NCBI GenBank assembly: GCA_903820505.1
Contig: CAIJHQ010000022.1
Span: 60,397-124,396 of the forward strand
DNA: 64,000 nt
Direction: 5' to 3'
Source of the DNA: Candidatus Omnitrophota bacterium
GTDB lineage: Bacteria > Omnitrophota > Omnitrophia > Omnitrophales > Aquincolibacteriaceae
In this document: one piece after another, positions 37,783 through 47,841 of the stretch
Layout: each line of letters begins with the position of its first letter
Numbering within the stretch: position 1 is the first letter of the stretch
Notes under the pieces: model-generated
What the model saw: the letters and a program-made list of their open reading frames with translations, nothing else
The model's database searches: none
What the model was told of the DNA's origin: nothing
Made by a program: the position numbers and the translations under genes

Positions 37783-37927
37783 ATGCCCGCCTTTGAGCAG
37801 GGAAGGCCGATTAAAGCTCCGCTTGAAAGAGACCGAATTCCAATTCCATATTAAAAACTGACCGCACTTATCTCTTTCCGTGTAATTCCCGAGCAACTGA
37901 TAGAAAGACCATTAACCCGATCTCAGA

Positions 37928-40639
37928 ATGAAAAATACGACCCCGCGGCCTGTCCCAGGGGAGACGCTGTTCTTGATAGACGGTCACTCCTTATGCTACC
38001 GGGCCTTTTACGCGATCCCCGCTTTGGCCAATTCCAAGGGGGAACCGACCAATGCGATCTACGGGTTTGTGACCATGCTTCGAAAGCTTGTCGAGGACCA
38101 GAAACCGGACCATCTGGCCGTGTGCTTTGACCGCAGGGAGCCCACATTCCGCCACGAGCGGTACCAGGAGTACAAGGCGCACCGCAAACCCATGCCCGAG
38201 GAACTCGTGAGCCAGATCGAGCCGATCAAGGAGTTTTGCCGGCTTTCCCGTATGGCCCTCTTCGAAAAAGCGGGCTATGAGGCGGACGACGTGATCGGAA
38301 CGCTGGCCCTTTTGGGCAAAAAAGAAGGCTACCGGGTTTTCATCGTTACGGGAGACAAAGACGCTTTTCAGCTGGTGGATGACCGGATCAAGGTCTTTCA
38401 GCCTCACAAAGAGGATCCGGTCTATGACGCGGGAAAGGTTCGGGAACGGTTCGGCGGTCTCGGTCCGGAAAAGGTCGTGGATATTCTTGCATTGATGGGC
38501 GACGCTTCGGACAACATTCCGGGCGTACCGGGGATCGGCGAGAAGACCGCCATGAAGCTCGTGCACGAATTCGGCTCTGTCGAGAACCTTCTGGGAAACC
38601 TGGAGAAGCTTTCCTCCGAAAAACAGAGACAAAAAATCCAGGAGAACCTCGAAGACCTCAAAATGTCACGGATGCTCGCGACGATCGATACAGCCGTGCC
38701 GTTGACCGTCGATTGGGACGCGATCCGCGCCGGCGAACCCGACCATGAAGAGCTTGCCGGATTCTTCAAACGCTATGAATTCCGCGGCCTTTTAAAGAAT
38801 GCGGCCGCCCAGGGCGGTAAACCCGAAACAAATCGCCGGTACAAAATGGTACAAACGAACGAAGAACTCAAAACGCTCGCGGGAGAACTTGGTAAAACAG
38901 AAGCGTTCAGTTTTGACACCGAAACGACGTCCGCCGACCCGATGGTCGCGGAACTGGTCGGGATGAGTTTCGCGTGGGAACCGCTCACGGCTTACTATGT
39001 GCCTGTTTCCTGTGGGGACCACCGTGAGGGAAGATTGCCGGCCGAAGAAGCGGTCCGCGGGCTGAAGCCGGTCCTGGAGAACGCGAAGATCCAGAAATAT
39101 GGGCAGAACATCAAATACGACCAGATCGTCATGGCGCGGACCGGGGTCCGGCTGGCCGGCATCGTTTTCGACACGATGATCGCGAGCTACCTGATCGATC
39201 CTTTGAAACGGAATCACAACCTGGATGATATTTCGCTGGAATACCTGAACGTGAAGAAGATCACGACGGAAAGCCTGATCGGAAAAGGCGCGCAGCGGAT
39301 CAGTATGGCCGAAGTGCCGCTTGAGACCATCACGGAATACGCTTGCGAGGACGCGGACTGTGTTTTTCGTCTCGTTCCGCTTTTGAAGAGCAAGCTCAAA
39401 GAATTCGAGCTTCAGGACCTTTTCAAAAAGATCGAGATGCCGCTCGCGGAAGTCCTCGGAAAAATGGAAATGAACGGCGTAACGCTCGACCTGCCTTTTC
39501 TCCGGAAGCTTTCAGAAAAAGCCGCGGAAGAGATCACCGCCCTTGAAAAGAGTATTTACGCGGAGGTGGGTAAAGAGTTCAACCTGGATTCCCCGAAGCA
39601 ACTTGCCGAGATCCTTTTTGTGCAACTGAAGCTGCCGACTTCCAAAAAAACAAAGACCGGTTATTCGACAGACGCGAGCGTCCTTGAAAAACTCGCGCGT
39701 TCGTACGAACTGCCGCGGAAGATCCTGGAATACCGGGAACGGACCAAGCTGAGATCCACGTATTTGGATGCGTTGCCGGAAATGGTGAACTCTGTGACCC
39801 ATTGCGTGCATACCTCATACAATCAGACGACGACGGACACGGGGCGGCTTTCGAGTTCGGAGCCGAACCTTCAGAATATTCCTATCCGGAGCGAGGCCGG
39901 GCACATGATCCGGAAGGCCTTTGTTCCGAGGAAAAGAGCCCACGGGAAAGGAAAGATCCTGTCGGCGGATTACTCGCAGATCGAATTGCGGATCCTCGCG
40001 CATTTTTCGGAAGACCCCGCCCTGATCAGGGCTTTTGAGGAGGACCGGGACATTCACGCGTTCACGGCCACGTTGCTTTACGGGGTGAAGGAAGCGGAAG
40101 TGACGCGCGAAATGCGCAATGCCGCGAAAACCATCAATTTCAGCATCGTTTACGGAAAGACCGGTTACGGTCTTTCGCAGGACCTGAATATTTCGATCCA
40201 GGAAGCGGAAAAATTCATCAAGGATTATTTTGACCGGTATGCCGGGATCAAGGCGTTCCTTGAGTCGCAAAAAGAAAAGGCCAAGAAGAACGGTTTTCTG
40301 ACGTCGCTTCTCGGACGCCGGACCTATTTTCCGAACATCAACGCGTCGAACGCGCAACTGCGTCAATATGCCGAGAGGACCGCGATCAACGCGCCCCTGC
40401 AAGGGTCGGCGGCGGACCTTATCAAGATCGCCATGATCGCTATCCAGGCGCGGCTGGAAAAGGAAAAAAGCGAAAGCCTCATGATCATGCAGGTGCATGA
40501 CGAACTGGTCTTTGACGCGCCGGAAAAAGAAACGGAATCTCTGGCGGCCCTTGTTAAAAACGAGATGGAAGGCGCGTATAAGCTTAAAGTCCCGCTCAAG
40601 GTCGGGATTTCCGTGGGGGAGACATGGTACAAGAACTGA
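37928..40639 (+). CDS. polA: DNA polymerase I
   Basis: A 903-residue three-domain repair polymerase. Residues 1-300 are the 5'-3' nuclease (LFLIDGHSLCYRAFYAIPAL, DASDNIPGVPGIGEKTA). The 3'-5' exonuclease looks active: Asp and Glu in FSFDTETTSADP and a late Asp in YACEDADCVFRL. Polymerase motif A is ADYSQIELRILAHFSED, motif B RNAAKTINFSIVYGKTGYGL and motif C MQVHDELVFDAP. Length is typical. It overlaps coaE by 16 bases. Confidence 0.97.
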   Translation: MKNTTPRPVPGETLFLIDGHSLCYRAFYAIPALANSKGEPTNAIYGFVTMLRKLVEDQKPDHLAVCFDRREPTFRHERYQEYKAHRKPMPEELVSQIEPIKEFCRLSRMALFEKAGYEADDVIGTLALLGKKEGYRVFIVTGDKDAFQLVDDRIKVFQPHKEDPVYDAGKVRERFGGLGPEKVVDILALMGDASDNIPGVPGIGEKTAMKLVHEFGSVENLLGNLEKLSSEKQRQKIQENLEDLKMSRMLATIDTAVPLTVDWDAIRAGEPDHEELAGFFKRYEFRGLLKNAAAQGGKPETNRRYKMVQTNEELKTLAGELGKTEAFSFDTETTSADPMVAELVGMSFAWEPLTAYYVPVSCGDHREGRLPAEEAVRGLKPVLENAKIQKYGQNIKYDQIVMARTGVRLAGIVFDTMIASYLIDPLKRNHNLDDISLEYLNVKKITTESLIGKGAQRISMAEVPLETITEYACEDADCVFRLVPLLKSKLKEFELQDLFKKIEMPLAEVLGKMEMNGVTLDLPFLRKLSEKAAEEITALEKSIYAEVGKEFNLDSPKQLAEILFVQLKLPTSKKTKTGYSTDASVLEKLARSYELPRKILEYRERTKLRSTYLDALPEMVNSVTHCVHTSYNQTTTDTGRLSSSEPNLQNIPIRSEAGHMIRKAFVPRKRAHGKGKILSADYSQIELRILAHFSEDPALIRAFEEDRDIHAFTATLLYGVKEAEVTREMRNAAKTINFSIVYGKTGYGLSQDLNISIQEAEKFIKDYFDRYAGIKAFLESQKEKAKKNGFLTSLLGRRTYFPNINASNAQLRQYAERTAINAPLQGSAADLIKIAMIAIQARLEKEKSESLMIMQVHDELVFDAPEKETESLAALVKNEMEGAYKLKVPLKVGISVGETWYKN

Positions 40640-41280
40640 AGCTTTCTCAAAAAGGCCCGTCATGCCCGCCCCGCCGGCTGGTCGTGGGATTGACCGGGGG
40701 TTCCGGGACCGGGAAAAGTTCAGTGGCGCAGTTTTTCAGGAAATTCGGCGCCGAAGTCCTGGACGCGGACAAGATCGCCCATGATGCTCTCAAAAAAGGG
40801 AGCCCGGTCTTCGATCCGGTGGCGGAGCTTTTTGGCGATGCCCGTGAAAAGAACGGCAAAAAATTGAACCGCGAAAAGATCGCCGAACACGTTTTCACCG
40901 ATCCGCAAAAAAGGAAACAGCTGGAAGCCCTGATCCATCCGTACGTTTATCAGAAGTTAAAGGACAAGATCGACGCAAGCGACCGGGACATCATCCTCGT
41001 GGAGGTCCCGCTGCTTTTTGAAGCCGGTTTTGAAACCCTCTGTGACAAGGTCGTGGCCGTACAGTGCAATTTCAGCGTGAAGGAGAAAAGGCTCAAACGG
41101 AAACATTTTACGACCGAGGAGATCCGGGCGCGGGAAAAAGCCCAGATGTCCGAGACCCTGAAAGTCCGGAAGGCCGATTTTGTTCTGGATAATTCAAATT
41201 CCATTTATCAAACCCGAAGGGACGCCGAGCTTCTCTGGAACAAGCTCGAATCCCTTTCAAAAGGAGCAACGAAAAAATGA
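40624..41280 (+). CDS. coaE: Dephospho-CoA kinase
   Basis: A 218-residue P-loop kinase for the last step of CoA synthesis. The P-loop is [14 protein letters not shown] (about residues 22-35), the conserved [11 protein letters not shown] block follows, and [11 protein letters not shown] is the acceptor motif. The N terminus has about 18 extra residues, which come from the overlap with polA. It overlaps rho by four bases. Confidence 0.93.
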   Translation: MVQELKLSQKGPSCPPRRLVVGLTGGSGTGKSSVAQFFRKFGAEVLDADKIAHDALKKGSPVFDPVAELFGDAREKNGKKLNREKIAEHVFTDPQKRKQLEALIHPYVYQKLKDKIDASDRDIILVEVPLLFEAGFETLCDKVVAVQCNFSVKEKRLKRKHFTTEEIRAREKAQMSETLKVRKADFVLDNSNSIYQTRRDAELLWNKLESLSKGATKK

Positions 41281-42689
41281 CAAGAGAGACCCGAGAAAGA
41301 ACCCCGATGCACCACCGCCGTTCGGAAGACGGTCAGCACAAGCGGCAGCCCCGGATGATGCAGGAAGACGCCGCGGCCAACGGCGAGGCTCTTGAGAAGG
41401 CGATCGAGCAGCAGAAGTCCGGCGAAAAACCGCTCGACGTGGTCAGCCTGAAGAAAATAAAGATCAGCGAGCTTCAGAAAATGGCCCATAAATTCAAGAT
41501 CGAGAACGTCGCGGGCCTCAAGAGACAGGACCTCATCTTCAAGGTCCTGCAGGCCCAGGCCCAGCAATCCGGGCTCATGTTCGGGGAAGGCGTGCTGGAG
41601 ATCCTCGAGGATGGGTTCGGCTTCCTGCGTTCTCCGAACTACAATTATCTGCCGTCCCCGGACGACATCTATGTCAGCCCGAGCCAGATCCGCCGCTTTA
41701 ATCTCAGGACCGGCGACGTGGTGAGCGGGCTTATCCGTCCTCCGAAAGAAGGCGAGCGGTATTTCGCCCTGCTCAAGGTCGAGCTGATCAACTTCGAGGA
41801 CCCGGACAGCGCGAAGGACAAAATCGCGTTCGATAACCTGACGCCTCTTTATCCGAACAAGCGCATCCTGCTCGAAACGACGCAGGAAGAGACCTCCATG
41901 CGCGTCATGGACCTCCTGGCGCCGATCGGGTTCGGCCAGCGCGGCATGATCGTCGCGCAGCCGTACAGCGGTAAAACAATATTGCTGCAGAAGATCGCCA
42001 ACAGCATCACGACGAACCATCCCGACGCGTATCTGATCGTGCTGCTGATCGACGAACGTCCGGAAGAAGTGACGGACATGCAGCGTTCCGTGAAGGGCGA
42101 AGTGATCGCCTCGACGTTTGACGAGCCCGCCGACCGCCACGTTCAGGTGGCCGAGATCGTGCTCGAAAAAGCCAAGCGGCTCGTGGAACACAAGCGCGAC
42201 GTCGTGATCCTGCTCGATAGTATCACGCGGCTCGCGCGGGCCTACAACACCGTGGCCCCGCATTCCGGGAAGATCCTCTCGGGCGGCGTGGACTCCAACG
42301 CCCTGCACAAGCCGAAACGTTTCTTCGGGTCGGCGCGGAACGTGGAAGAGGGCGGCAGCATTACGATCATCGCCACGGCGCTCGTGGACACCGGCTCCCG
42401 CATGGACGAGGTCATCTTTGAAGAGTTCAAGGGGACGGGCAACATGGAACTCCAGCTCGACCGCAACCTCTTCCAGCGGAGAATTTATCCGGCGATCGAC
42501 GTAAAGAAATCCAATACGCGCAAAGAAGATCTCCTGATGCCGCCGGAGGAGCTCAGCCGCGTGTGGATCCTCCGGAAAGTGCTGAACGAATTGAATCCCT
42601 CTGAGGCGATGGAGCTCCTGGTGGACCGTCTCAGAAAAACAAAAAGCAACGCGGAATTTTTACTCAACATGAACAAAGCGGAGAAATAA
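41277..42689 (+). CDS. rho: Transcription termination factor Rho
   Basis: A 470-residue RNA-dependent helicase. The N-terminal Rho-N helical domain ([16 protein letters not shown]) follows a charged 45-residue tail. The RNA-binding domain contains [22 protein letters not shown]. The P-loop reads [12 protein letters not shown] rather than the common APPKAGKT, but keeps the [18 protein letters not shown] and the Q and R loops are present. It stands at the head of rho-rpmE-prfA-prmC, a common order. Confidence 0.96.
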   Translation: MTRETRERTPMHHRRSEDGQHKRQPRMMQEDAAANGEALEKAIEQQKSGEKPLDVVSLKKIKISELQKMAHKFKIENVAGLKRQDLIFKVLQAQAQQSGLMFGEGVLEILEDGFGFLRSPNYNYLPSPDDIYVSPSQIRRFNLRTGDVVSGLIRPPKEGERYFALLKVELINFEDPDSAKDKIAFDNLTPLYPNKRILLETTQEETSMRVMDLLAPIGFGQRGMIVAQPYSGKTILLQKIANSITTNHPDAYLIVLLIDERPEEVTDMQRSVKGEVIASTFDEPADRHVQVAEIVLEKAKRLVEHKRDVVILLDSITRLARAYNTVAPHSGKILSGGVDSNALHKPKRFFGSARNVEEGGSITIIATALVDTGSRMDEVIFEEFKGTGNMELQLDRNLFQRRIYPAIDVKKSNTRKEDLLMPPEELSRVWILRKVLNELNPSEAMELLVDRLRKTKSNAEFLLNMNKAEK

Positions 42690-42690
42690 T

Positions 42691-43014
42691 ATGAAAAAAG
42701 AGATCCATCCCAATTACGGACCTTCAACCATCCAGTGCGCTTGCGGGAACATCATCGAGACCCGGAGCGTTTTGCCGCGGATCCAGGTGGACCTTTGCTC
42801 TTCCTGCCATCCGTTCTTTACGGGCAAGCAAAAGCTCCTGGATACGGCCGGACGCATCGACCGTTTCAAGAAAAAATTCGACGGGAAAGTGGCCATCAAC
42901 AAGAAATCGAGCAAGGTCGCGGCCAAGGCGCCGGTCAAGCTGAAGTTCGCGGACGATACCCGCAGGGAAAAACTGCAGGCCCTGAAAGACAAGGTTAAAG
43001 CCCAAGGCAAATGA
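42691..43014 (+). CDS. rpmE: Ribosomal protein bL31 with basic C-terminal extension
   Basis: The first 70 residues are a zinc-type L31: [18 protein letters not shown], then [26 protein letters not shown]. The four Cys are at 16, 18, 36 and 39. Normal L31 ends soon after; this one goes on for about 37 Lys/Ala-rich residues. The start follows the rho stop by one base and the end overlaps prfA by four bases. Confidence 0.93.
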   Translation: MKKEIHPNYGPSTIQCACGNIIETRSVLPRIQVDLCSSCHPFFTGKQKLLDTAGRIDRFKKKFDGKVAINKKSSKVAAKAPVKLKFADDTRREKLQALKDKVKAQGK

Positions 43015-44087
43015 GAATCCGCGAACGGCTTGAAAAGACCGAAGCGCGGTTCCGGGAACTGGAAAATCTGCTCGCGGACCCTCAAACGGTCCGGGACAGG
43101 AACCAGTTCCAGAAGCTGAGCAAAGAGATGGCCCAGCTCCGCCCGATCGTGGAAGGTTTTCTTCAATACAAGAAGACCGAAAAGGAGATCGAGTCCCTGA
43201 GGCACAGTCTGGACGCGAGCCGTGAGGATGCGGCCATGAAGGATCTCATCGAGAATGAGCTCAAGGAGCTCGAAGGCGAACAGGCTAAAAGAGAAGCTAG
43301 GCTCGAGGAACTTTTCCTTCGGGACATGGAGCCCAATGCCACGCGCGACGTGATCGTCGAGATCCGCGCCGGGACCGGCGGAGAAGAAGCGGCGCTTTTT
43401 GTGGCGGACCTTTTCCGTATGTATAACATGTACGCCGCCAAACACGGCCTTCGGGCGGAAGTCATGGACCTGAACCCGACGGGGATCGGCGGGTTCAAGG
43501 AGATCATTTTCAGCGTCAGCGGCCAGCATGCTTACAGCTGGTTCAAATATGAAAGCGGGATCCACCGGGTGCAACGCGTCCCGAGAACGGAAGCGAGCGG
43601 GCGCATTCATACGTCCGCGGTGACGGTGGCGGTCCTTCCCGAAGTCGCGGAAGAGGAGATCGAGATCGTCGCCTCGGACCTTAAGATCGATGTCTACCGC
43701 GCGTCGGGCGCGGGTGGGCAGCACGTGAACAAGACCGAGTCCGCAGTGCGCATCACGCACATGCCGACCGGTTTCGTGGTGGCGTGCCAGGACGAACGCT
43801 CCCAGCTCAAGAACAAATTGAAGGCCATGCGCATTTTGAGGGCGCGTATTTTTGAATTCCGCCGCGAGCAGCAGGAGGCCGCGATCGCCAAGAACCGCAA
43901 GGAACAGGTCGGTTCGGGGGACCGTTCGGGCAAGATCCGGACCTATAATTATCCGGACAACCGGCTGACGGACCATCGCATCGGTTTGACGCTGCACAGC
44001 CTGAACCAGATCATGGACGGCTATCTGGACCCGGTCGCGGAAGCGCTTGCCGAGGACGAAAAAGTCCGGAGATTGACGACACTATGA
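43011..44087 (+). CDS. prfA: Peptide chain release factor 1
   Basis: A 358-residue factor that recognises UAA and UAG. The GGQ hydrolysis motif is Gly235-Gly236-Gln237. The codon-reading tripeptide in [10 protein letters not shown] is Pro-Arg-Thr, where Pro-Ala-Thr or Pro-Val-Thr is more usual. [16 protein letters not shown] and the [13 protein letters not shown] end are typical of RF1 rather than RF2. It overlaps prmC, its methylating enzyme, by four bases. Confidence 0.95.
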   Translation: MRIRERLEKTEARFRELENLLADPQTVRDRNQFQKLSKEMAQLRPIVEGFLQYKKTEKEIESLRHSLDASREDAAMKDLIENELKELEGEQAKREARLEELFLRDMEPNATRDVIVEIRAGTGGEEAALFVADLFRMYNMYAAKHGLRAEVMDLNPTGIGGFKEIIFSVSGQHAYSWFKYESGIHRVQRVPRTEASGRIHTSAVTVAVLPEVAEEEIEIVASDLKIDVYRASGAGGQHVNKTESAVRITHMPTGFVVACQDERSQLKNKLKAMRILRARIFEFRREQQEAAIAKNRKEQVGSGDRSGKIRTYNYPDNRLTDHRIGLTLHSLNQIMDGYLDPVAEALAEDEKVRRLTTL

Positions 44088-45034
44088 GCCCTATTCAAAA
44101 AGCCGCCGAGGGAACGATCTCGGAGTCGCTCGAGTACGGACGCCGGGCCCTGCTTCGCGCGGGGATCGAGGAAGCGCGGGAGGAGAGCGCACGGCTCCTG
44201 ATGAATCTCTCGGGGCTTACACGTGTCGATTTCCAGCTCAAGGCAACGGAATTTTTTTCGCCCGAGATCCAGGAACGATTTTCCGTTCTTCTGGAAAAAC
44301 GGAAACGGGGGACACCGCTCGCGTATCTTTTGCACGAAGCGGATTTCTGGCAGGAAACCCTTTTTGTGAACAAACACTGCCTTATTCCGCGTCCTGAGAC
44401 GGAGATCCTGGTCGAGAGCGTCCTTCAAGCTTTGAGGCGCCGTGGAAAAGGGTCCTTTTCTATGATGGACGTCAGGAAAAAAGAAAAACAGGTGACAGTC
44501 ACCAAACAAAAAAGTGACTGTCACCTGTTTTTTTTGGATATTGGCACAGGTTCCGGCGCAATTGCGATTGCGATTCTCCGTGAATTTCAAAACGCGCACG
44601 GGACTTTATTGGATATCTCCTTGCCGGCTTTGGAAGTTGCCGGTAAAAATTTAAAGCGATACTCCCTGGAGAATCGGGCCAGGCTGGTCCGCGGAGACCT
44701 TTTTCAGTCGTTCCGGCAGGATGAGCAGTGGGACGTGATCGTTTCAAATCCTCCTTATCTTGCCGCGGCGGATTGGGAAACCGTTCAGGAGGAGCTCAAG
44801 GCGGAACCCCGCATCGCACTGGACGGCGGCAATGACGGATTGGATTTTTACAGACGAATCATTGATGAAGCGAAGGGTCATCTTTCCCCCCGGGGAATGC
44901 TTGCTTTAGAGGTGGGACAGGGGCAGGCGGAAACTGTTTCAACGTGGCTTCGGGAGGCGGGTTATGATAATATTCAGCGCCTCAGGGATTATTCGGGAGT
45001 CGAAAGAGTTCTTCTGGCCGGAAGAGGAAACTAA
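44084..45034 (+). CDS. prmC: Release factor glutamine methyltransferase with inserted palindrome-coded loop
   Basis: A 316-residue SAM methyltransferase that methylates the Gln of GGQ in release factors. The N-terminal five-helix domain is followed by LIPRPETEILVE, motif I (LDIGTGSGAIAIAI) and VSNPPYLAA. It is about 30 residues longer than usual. The extra part, about residues 126-150 between LRRRGKG and LDIGTG, is coded by a perfect 19-base inverted repeat and reads in part KEKQVTVTKQKSDCHLFF. Frame is kept, and the loop lies at a tolerant site before the SAM motif. Confidence 0.92.
   Translation: MSPIQKAAEGTISESLEYGRRALLRAGIEEAREESARLLMNLSGLTRVDFQLKATEFFSPEIQERFSVLLEKRKRGTPLAYLLHEADFWQETLFVNKHCLIPRPETEILVESVLQALRRRGKGSFSMMDVRKKEKQVTVTKQKSDCHLFFLDIGTGSGAIAIAILREFQNAHGTLLDISLPALEVAGKNLKRYSLENRARLVRGDLFQSFRQDEQWDVIVSNPPYLAAADWETVQEELKAEPRIALDGGNDGLDFYRRIIDEAKGHLSPRGMLALEVGQGQAETVSTWLREAGYDNIQRLRDYSGVERVLLAGRGN
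44484..44532. repeat. Perfect inverted repeat inserted within prmC
   Basis: Arms of 19 bases (44484-44502 and 44514-44532) are perfect complements around an 11-base A-rich loop. The core is AGGTGACAGTCAC on one side and GTGACTGTCACCT on the other. The outer ends are A and T runs, so the RNA would look like an intrinsic terminator. Yet the frame runs through it. The core also appears at 59330-59341. Confidence 0.9.
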
Positions 45035-45055
45035 AAGGACGAAATCCTAAATACA

Positions 45056-45106
45056 GAATTCAGAAAATCCTTTTGAATTCATCTCAAATTCGGGAATTCG
45101 AATTCC
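45056..45106. repeat. Cluster of GAATTC palindromes between prmC and murA
   Basis: GAATTC occurs at 45056-45061 and 45075-45080, flanking AAAA and TTTT, so the two form a stem. GGAATTCGAATTCC at 45093-45106 is a perfect 14-base palindrome. The region is 13 bases from the murA start. It might be a terminator for prmC or just simple-sequence debris. Confidence 0.5.
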
Positions 45107-45118
45107 AGGTTTAAAAAT

Positions 45119-46384
45119 ATGGACAAGATCATTATCCAGGGTGGGACGCGCCTCAAGGGCGAAGTCGATGTTTCGGGTTCGAAGAACGCCGTGCTGCCGA
45201 TCATGGCGGCGGCCCTTCTGACCGAAGAAGAGTCGATCATTGAAAATGTTCCGTCGCTTTGGGACGTGCACACCATGGTGAAGCTGTTGCGCTCTCTGGG
45301 CGCAAAAGCGATCCTGGAGAACGGCTGTCTCAAGATCAAGCCCGGCAAGAATCTGAAACCGTTCGCGCCCTACAAGCTGGTCAAGACCATGCGGGCGTCG
45401 GTCTGCGTGCTGGGGCCGCTTCTGGCCCGTTTGGGCGAGGTGGAAGTTTCGCTTCCCGGAGGATGTGCCATCGGACCGCGGCCGATCGATCTTCATTTGA
45501 AAGGTCTGGAGGCGCTGAACGCGACGATCGACATCCGGCACGGGTACGTACGGGCGACGGCCAACAAAAAGCTGAGAGGCGCCGAGATCTATTTGGGCGG
45601 CGCTTACGGGTCTTCGGTGCTGGCTACGGACAATGTCATGATGGCGGCGGTGCTCGCGCAAGGCAAGACGGTGATCGAGAACGCCGCGTGCGAACCGGAA
45701 GTCGTGGACCTTGCGAAATTCCTGAAAAAGATGGGCGCGAAGATCGAAGGCGAAGGGTCGCCGCGCCTTGAGATCGAAGGTGTGCGGAAACTGCACGGCG
45801 TGAGCTACCGGGTGATCCCGGACCGTATCGAGGCGGGGACGTTCATGTTCGCCGCGGCGATCACGGGCGGGGACGTTCTGGTTCGCAAGATGGAGCCGGC
45901 GCATTTGAACGCCGTCGTCGACAAGTTACGACAGGCGGGTGTGAGGGTCGACAAGTTCAAGAACGCGGCGCATGTGAGGAAGGGGGGACGGCTGAAGCCG
46001 ATGGACATCACGACGCTTCCGTATCCAGCCTTCCCGACGGACCTTCAGGCGCAGGCGATGGCATTGATGACGGTCACCTCCGGCATCAGCGTGATCACCG
46101 AAAAGATCTATCCGAACCGTTTTATGCACGTGCCGGAACTCGGACGCATGGGAGCGAAGGTCTTTCTGGAAGGGCCGAGCGCGATCGTGCACGGAGTGAA
46201 AAAGTTGAGCGGAGCGCCGGTCATGGCGTCCGATCTCAGGGCCAGCGCGGCCTTGGTGCTCGCGGGTCTCGTGGCCGAAGGGGCCACGGATGTTCAGCGC
46301 GTTTATCATCTGGACCGGGGTTATGAGAACCTCGAACAAAAACTCACGTCCCTCGGGGCTTCGATCCGCAGGGAAAAAGAGTAA
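45119..46384 (+). CDS. murA: UDP-N-acetylglucosamine 1-carboxyvinyltransferase
   Basis: A 421-residue enzyme for the first committed step of peptidoglycan synthesis. The active-site Cys is Cys116 in [15 protein letters not shown]. It begins [20 protein letters not shown] with the conserved GSKNA, and ends with [17 protein letters not shown] and [16 protein letters not shown]. It is of normal length. Confidence 0.96.
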   Translation: MDKIIIQGGTRLKGEVDVSGSKNAVLPIMAAALLTEEESIIENVPSLWDVHTMVKLLRSLGAKAILENGCLKIKPGKNLKPFAPYKLVKTMRASVCVLGPLLARLGEVEVSLPGGCAIGPRPIDLHLKGLEALNATIDIRHGYVRATANKKLRGAEIYLGGAYGSSVLATDNVMMAAVLAQGKTVIENAACEPEVVDLAKFLKKMGAKIEGEGSPRLEIEGVRKLHGVSYRVIPDRIEAGTFMFAAAITGGDVLVRKMEPAHLNAVVDKLRQAGVRVDKFKNAAHVRKGGRLKPMDITTLPYPAFPTDLQAQAMALMTVTSGISVITEKIYPNRFMHVPELGRMGAKVFLEGPSAIVHGVKKLSGAPVMASDLRASAALVLAGLVAEGATDVQRVYHLDRGYENLEQKLTSLGASIRREKE

Positions 46385-46419
46385 CTTTCAATCATCGGAA
46401 AGCGAATAAAGGAGGCAAT

Positions 46420-46677
46420 GTGGCAGTCAGAATCCGAATGAAGCGGTTTGGCAGCAAGAACCGCCCGCAGTGGCGCATCGTGGTCAGCGACGCGAGAATG
46501 CCGCGCGACGGGCGTTTTATCGAGGAGGTCGGCTATTATGACGCTCTTCCCAAAGAAGATATTTTCGTCGTAAAGCAGGATCGGCTCGATTATTGGGTGA
46601 AGCAGGGCGCGCAGATGAGTGTGGCTCTGAAAAGTCTTTTGCGTCGCCAAAAGAGGAAGACCCGGAAGAGCGCCTGA
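46420..46677 (+). CDS. rpsP: Small ribosomal subunit protein bS16
   Basis: An 85-residue protein starting AVRIRMKRFGSKNRPQWRIVV, the standard S16 N terminus, with GRFIEEVGYYDAL following. GTG start has AAGGAGG at ideal distance. It leads the rpsP-trmD-rplS series. The khpA and rimM genes that commonly lie after rpsP are missing. Confidence 0.96.
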   Translation: MAVRIRMKRFGSKNRPQWRIVVSDARMPRDGRFIEEVGYYDALPKEDIFVVKQDRLDYWVKQGAQMSVALKSLLRRQKRKTRKSA

Positions 46678-46738
46678 TCAAAACGGGCGGTCAGGGGTTC
46701 TTTCGTTCACCCCGTACGCCGCAGTCAAGGTGGATCGG

Positions 46739-47491
46739 ATGAAAAAAGTTTCGAAACGCGCGGAGACGTTTCCGGGAAAGCGTTCCCTGTCTCCGGCGGG
46801 ACTTACGATCGATGTCGTAACGCTCTTTAAAAAATTCTTTAAAAGCCCGCTTAACGAGTCGCTTATAAAAAAAGCGCAGAGCAAGGGGCTCGTGAAGATC
46901 CGCGTACACGATCTTCGCGGCTGGACGCACGACCGCCATAAAACGGCGGATGACAAACCGTTCGGCGGCGGGGCGGGAATGGTCATGAAGCCCGAGCCGA
47001 TCTTTGAATGCGTGGAGGAGATCGGGAAGGGGGCCTGGGTGGTGCTGCTGGATCCCCAGGGAGAACCCATGAGCCAGAAGCTGGCACGGCACCTTGCGGA
47101 AAAAAAACACCTGGTGCTTATCGCCGGGCATTATGAAGGCGTGGACCAACGGGTGAAAGAGCACTTGGTCGACCAGGAGGTTTCGGTCGGCGATTTCATC
47201 ACGATGGGAGGCGAAGCGCCGGCTTTATGCCTGATCGAGGCCGTTATAAGGCTTCTCCCCGGCGTGTTGGGGAACGCCGATTCGGTCGAACACGAGAGTT
47301 TTGAATCCGGGCTCCTGGAATATCCGCAATACACGCGGCCCCGCGATTTTCGCGGATGGAAAGTTCCGGAGATCCTGGTCTCGGGAGATCATCAAAAAGT
47401 TAAGGCCTGGCGTCATGCGGCCGCCGAACAGGTGACCCTCCAGAAACGGCCGGACCTGTTGAAATCATCAAAAAAGGCACGAATAGTTTAA
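46739..47491 (+). CDS. trmD: tRNA (guanine-37-N1)-methyltransferase
   Basis: A 250-residue SPOUT-fold enzyme that methylates G37 of tRNAs to prevent frameshifting. Marks are RVHDLRGWTHDRHKTADDKPFGGGAGM (split at residues 58-84), LIAGHYEGVDQRV, SVGDFITMGGE and YPQYTRPRDFRG. The usual N terminus starts near IDVVTLF, so this protein has about 25 extra basic residues. ATG 46739 is preceded by AAGGTGG; GTG 46730 is an alternative. It ends 20 bases before rplS. Confidence 0.94.
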   Translation: MKKVSKRAETFPGKRSLSPAGLTIDVVTLFKKFFKSPLNESLIKKAQSKGLVKIRVHDLRGWTHDRHKTADDKPFGGGAGMVMKPEPIFECVEEIGKGAWVVLLDPQGEPMSQKLARHLAEKKHLVLIAGHYEGVDQRVKEHLVDQEVSVGDFITMGGEAPALCLIEAVIRLLPGVLGNADSVEHESFESGLLEYPQYTRPRDFRGWKVPEILVSGDHQKVKAWRHAAAEQVTLQKRPDLLKSSKKARIV

Positions 47492-47511
47492 AACTTTAAC
47501 GGGAGAACACT

Positions 47512-47820
47512 ATGAACAAAATGGACATTGTCGAAAAAGAGATCGGATCCAAGAAGGTCGCCGAATTCCGCGTGGGGGACACCCTGAAAGTGCACATTCG
47601 CGTGAAGGAAGGGGACAAGACCCGCACCCAGCTTTTCGAGGGGATCTGCATCTGCAAAAAGGGGCGCGGCATCAACGCCAGCTTCACGGTTCTCAAAGAA
47701 AGCTACGGTGACAAAGTCGAGAAGTCTTTTCCGATCTACTCGCCGATCGTGGAAAAGATCGTCGTCAGCCACAAAGGCAAGGCGCGCCGGGCGAAACTCT
47801 ACTATCTGAAGAACCGTTAA
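47512..47820 (+). CDS. rplS: Large ribosomal subunit protein bL19
   Basis: A 102-residue protein with the L19 blocks EFRVGDTLKVHIRVKEGDK, TRTQLFEGICICKKGRG and SPIVEKIVVSHKGKARRAKL. It is slightly short for the family (about 115) but complete. ATG follows GGGAGA. Confidence 0.96.
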   Translation: MNKMDIVEKEIGSKKVAEFRVGDTLKVHIRVKEGDKTRTQLFEGICICKKGRGINASFTVLKESYGDKVEKSFPIYSPIVEKIVVSHKGKARRAKLYYLKNR

Positions 47821-47841
47821 CCAACTTTTTGCGGGGAGTCC

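Noticed and set aside
44484..44535. Working intrinsic terminator ending the prfA transcript
   Set aside because: The structure looks right, but it lies inside prmC with the frame maintained through it, so I treat it as an inserted repeat.
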